Origin: Ptiloglossa arizonensis
Lineage: Eukaryota > Arthropoda > Insecta > Hymenoptera > Colletidae
Direction: 5' to 3'
Length of the DNA: 64,000 bases
Assembly (NCBI RefSeq): GCF_051014685.1
Contig: NW_027478402.1
Coordinates: 1,922,001-1,986,000, forward strand
The translations under genes and the position numbers were made by a program. The notes under the pieces were generated by a model. It was not told the DNA's origin and searched no databases. It saw only the letters and a program-made list of their open reading frames with translations. How positions within the stretch are numbered: position 1 is the first letter of the stretch; the number at the start of each line of letters is the position of its first letter. Shown here in pieces: positions 63,901-64,000 of this stretch.

Positions 63901-64000
63901 GTTTCTCAACCATTCCTTAATTTCAAACTCCCATATCTCGCGAAGGGATTGACGAACTCGAGAAATTCCTGTTGCATCTGAAACTAGAAACTCGCCCGAT

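Larger units (their letters stand above)
1..64000 (+). repeat. Satellite DNA array, 177-bp monomer, about 362 head-to-tail copies
   Basis: The same 177-bp unit recurs through the whole window. The landmark TATTGGTTTCGAG or a close variant starts at 1, 177, 354, 531 and 708, and is still in phase at 16095, 30421, 40680, 50580, 57660 and 63863. From 1 to 63863 there are 361 periods with a net deficit of 35 bp, so only small indels have accumulated and no foreign block has been inserted. All monomers point the same way except a 26-nt inverted piece near 57.7 kb. The consensus is about 41% G+C. Neighbouring monomers differ by many substitutions, while blocks of several monomers recur almost unchanged, so there is higher-order structure. 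No flanking sequence is present. Arrays of this kind are known from centromeric and pericentromeric heterochromatin; the location here is inferred, and the sequence matches no named satellite family that I recognise. Confidence 0.98.
56220..64000 (+). repeat. Right-end block with 17-, 20- and 37-monomer-spaced copies
   Basis: A series of about seven monomers (CGCGAACTGATTGACGAACACGAG; GGAAGAAGAAACTCCTCCG; CTCAAGCATTCC; CTCGAGATGTTCC; GTATGCGTATTTTACC) occurs at about 56440-57480, 59460-60480 and 63000-64000. The marker CTGATTGACG lies at 56680, 59697 and 63237. The second offset is exactly 3,540 bp (20 x 177). The first is 3,017 bp (17 x 177 plus 8), and the excess is explained by the inverted insertion at 57.68 kb. 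The block continues past the window end. Confidence 0.85.

Noticed and set aside
1..64000. CRISPR array or other prokaryotic repeat
   Set aside because: Repeats are 177 bp and abut directly with no spacers. There is no leader, no cas-like gene and no gene of any kind, and the variation is spread along the monomer.
1..64000. Transposable element or retroviral insertion within the array
   Set aside because: The 177-bp landmark stays in phase from 1 to 63863 with a net change of 35 bp, which leaves no room for an insertion. No terminal repeats, poly-A or target-site duplications were seen.
1..64000. Telomere repeat, rDNA spacer or histone/5S cluster
   Set aside because: No TTAGGG-, TTTAGGG- or TTAGG-type runs, no 5S or rRNA motifs and no coding unit occur in the repeat.

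Overview
The window is one uninterrupted eukaryotic satellite DNA array. A 177-bp monomer (about 41% G+C in the consensus) repeats head-to-tail, in a single orientation, from the first base to the last: about 362 monomers. I tracked the TATT(G/C)GTTTCGAG landmark through the window. Between the copies at 1 and 63863 there are 361 periods with a net length change of only -35 bp. I found no protein-coding gene, tRNA, rRNA, transposable element, telomere repeat or unique sequence. The array runs off both ends, so its true length and flanks are unknown. The organism cannot be named from the sequence. Long alpha-satellite-like arrays are typical of centromeric or pericentromeric heterochromatin in animals and plants. 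The consensus keeps 10 CpGs (about 7.5 expected from its C and G counts), which weakly favours a lineage with little germline CpG methylation, such as many invertebrates.

The interest lies in the monomer's internal signals and in the long-range organisation. A consensus monomer, counted from TATTGGTTTCGAG, holds an AAAATTTT palindrome (27-34), a 6-bp dyad with a 4-nt loop (ATGGTT-TCTC-AACCAT, 36-51), a near-match to the mammalian CENP-B box on the minus strand (68-84), and one site each for NruI (76-81), XhoI (95-100) and AvrII (162-167). The common form of the CENP-B-like site matches 8 of the 9 core positions. At least eleven monomers carry a 9/9 match, nine of them between 48.1 and 58.0 kb.

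Layout, left to right: 0.6-2.7 kb, two copies of a 6-monomer unit; 2.7-6.9 kb, mixed monomers with a dimer-spaced and an 8-mer-spaced duplication; 6.9-12.5 kb, a 13-monomer unit in tandem plus a partial third copy; 12.5-16.8 kb, mostly single-monomer order; 16.8-19.0 kb, alternating diagnostic monomers at 2- and 3-monomer spacing; 19.0-25.4 kb, mixed, with 6-mer and 20-mer duplications; 25.4-36.3 kb, a 25-monomer (4.42 kb) unit in two copies and a partial third, with a nested 7-mer; 36.3-41.2 kb, mixed with an 8-mer pair; 41.2-46.0 kb, a 15-monomer unit with a nested 3-mer; 46.0-50.9 kb, an 8-monomer tandem duplication; 50.9-56.2 kb, 22-mer and 7-mer duplications; 56.2-64.0 kb, units at 17-, 20- and 37-monomer spacing. 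This mosaic of local, overlapping and sometimes near-identical higher-order units is what unequal exchange and gene conversion produce. One 26-nt segment near 57.7 kb is inverted and forms a 21-bp hairpin; it is the only reversed piece I found.
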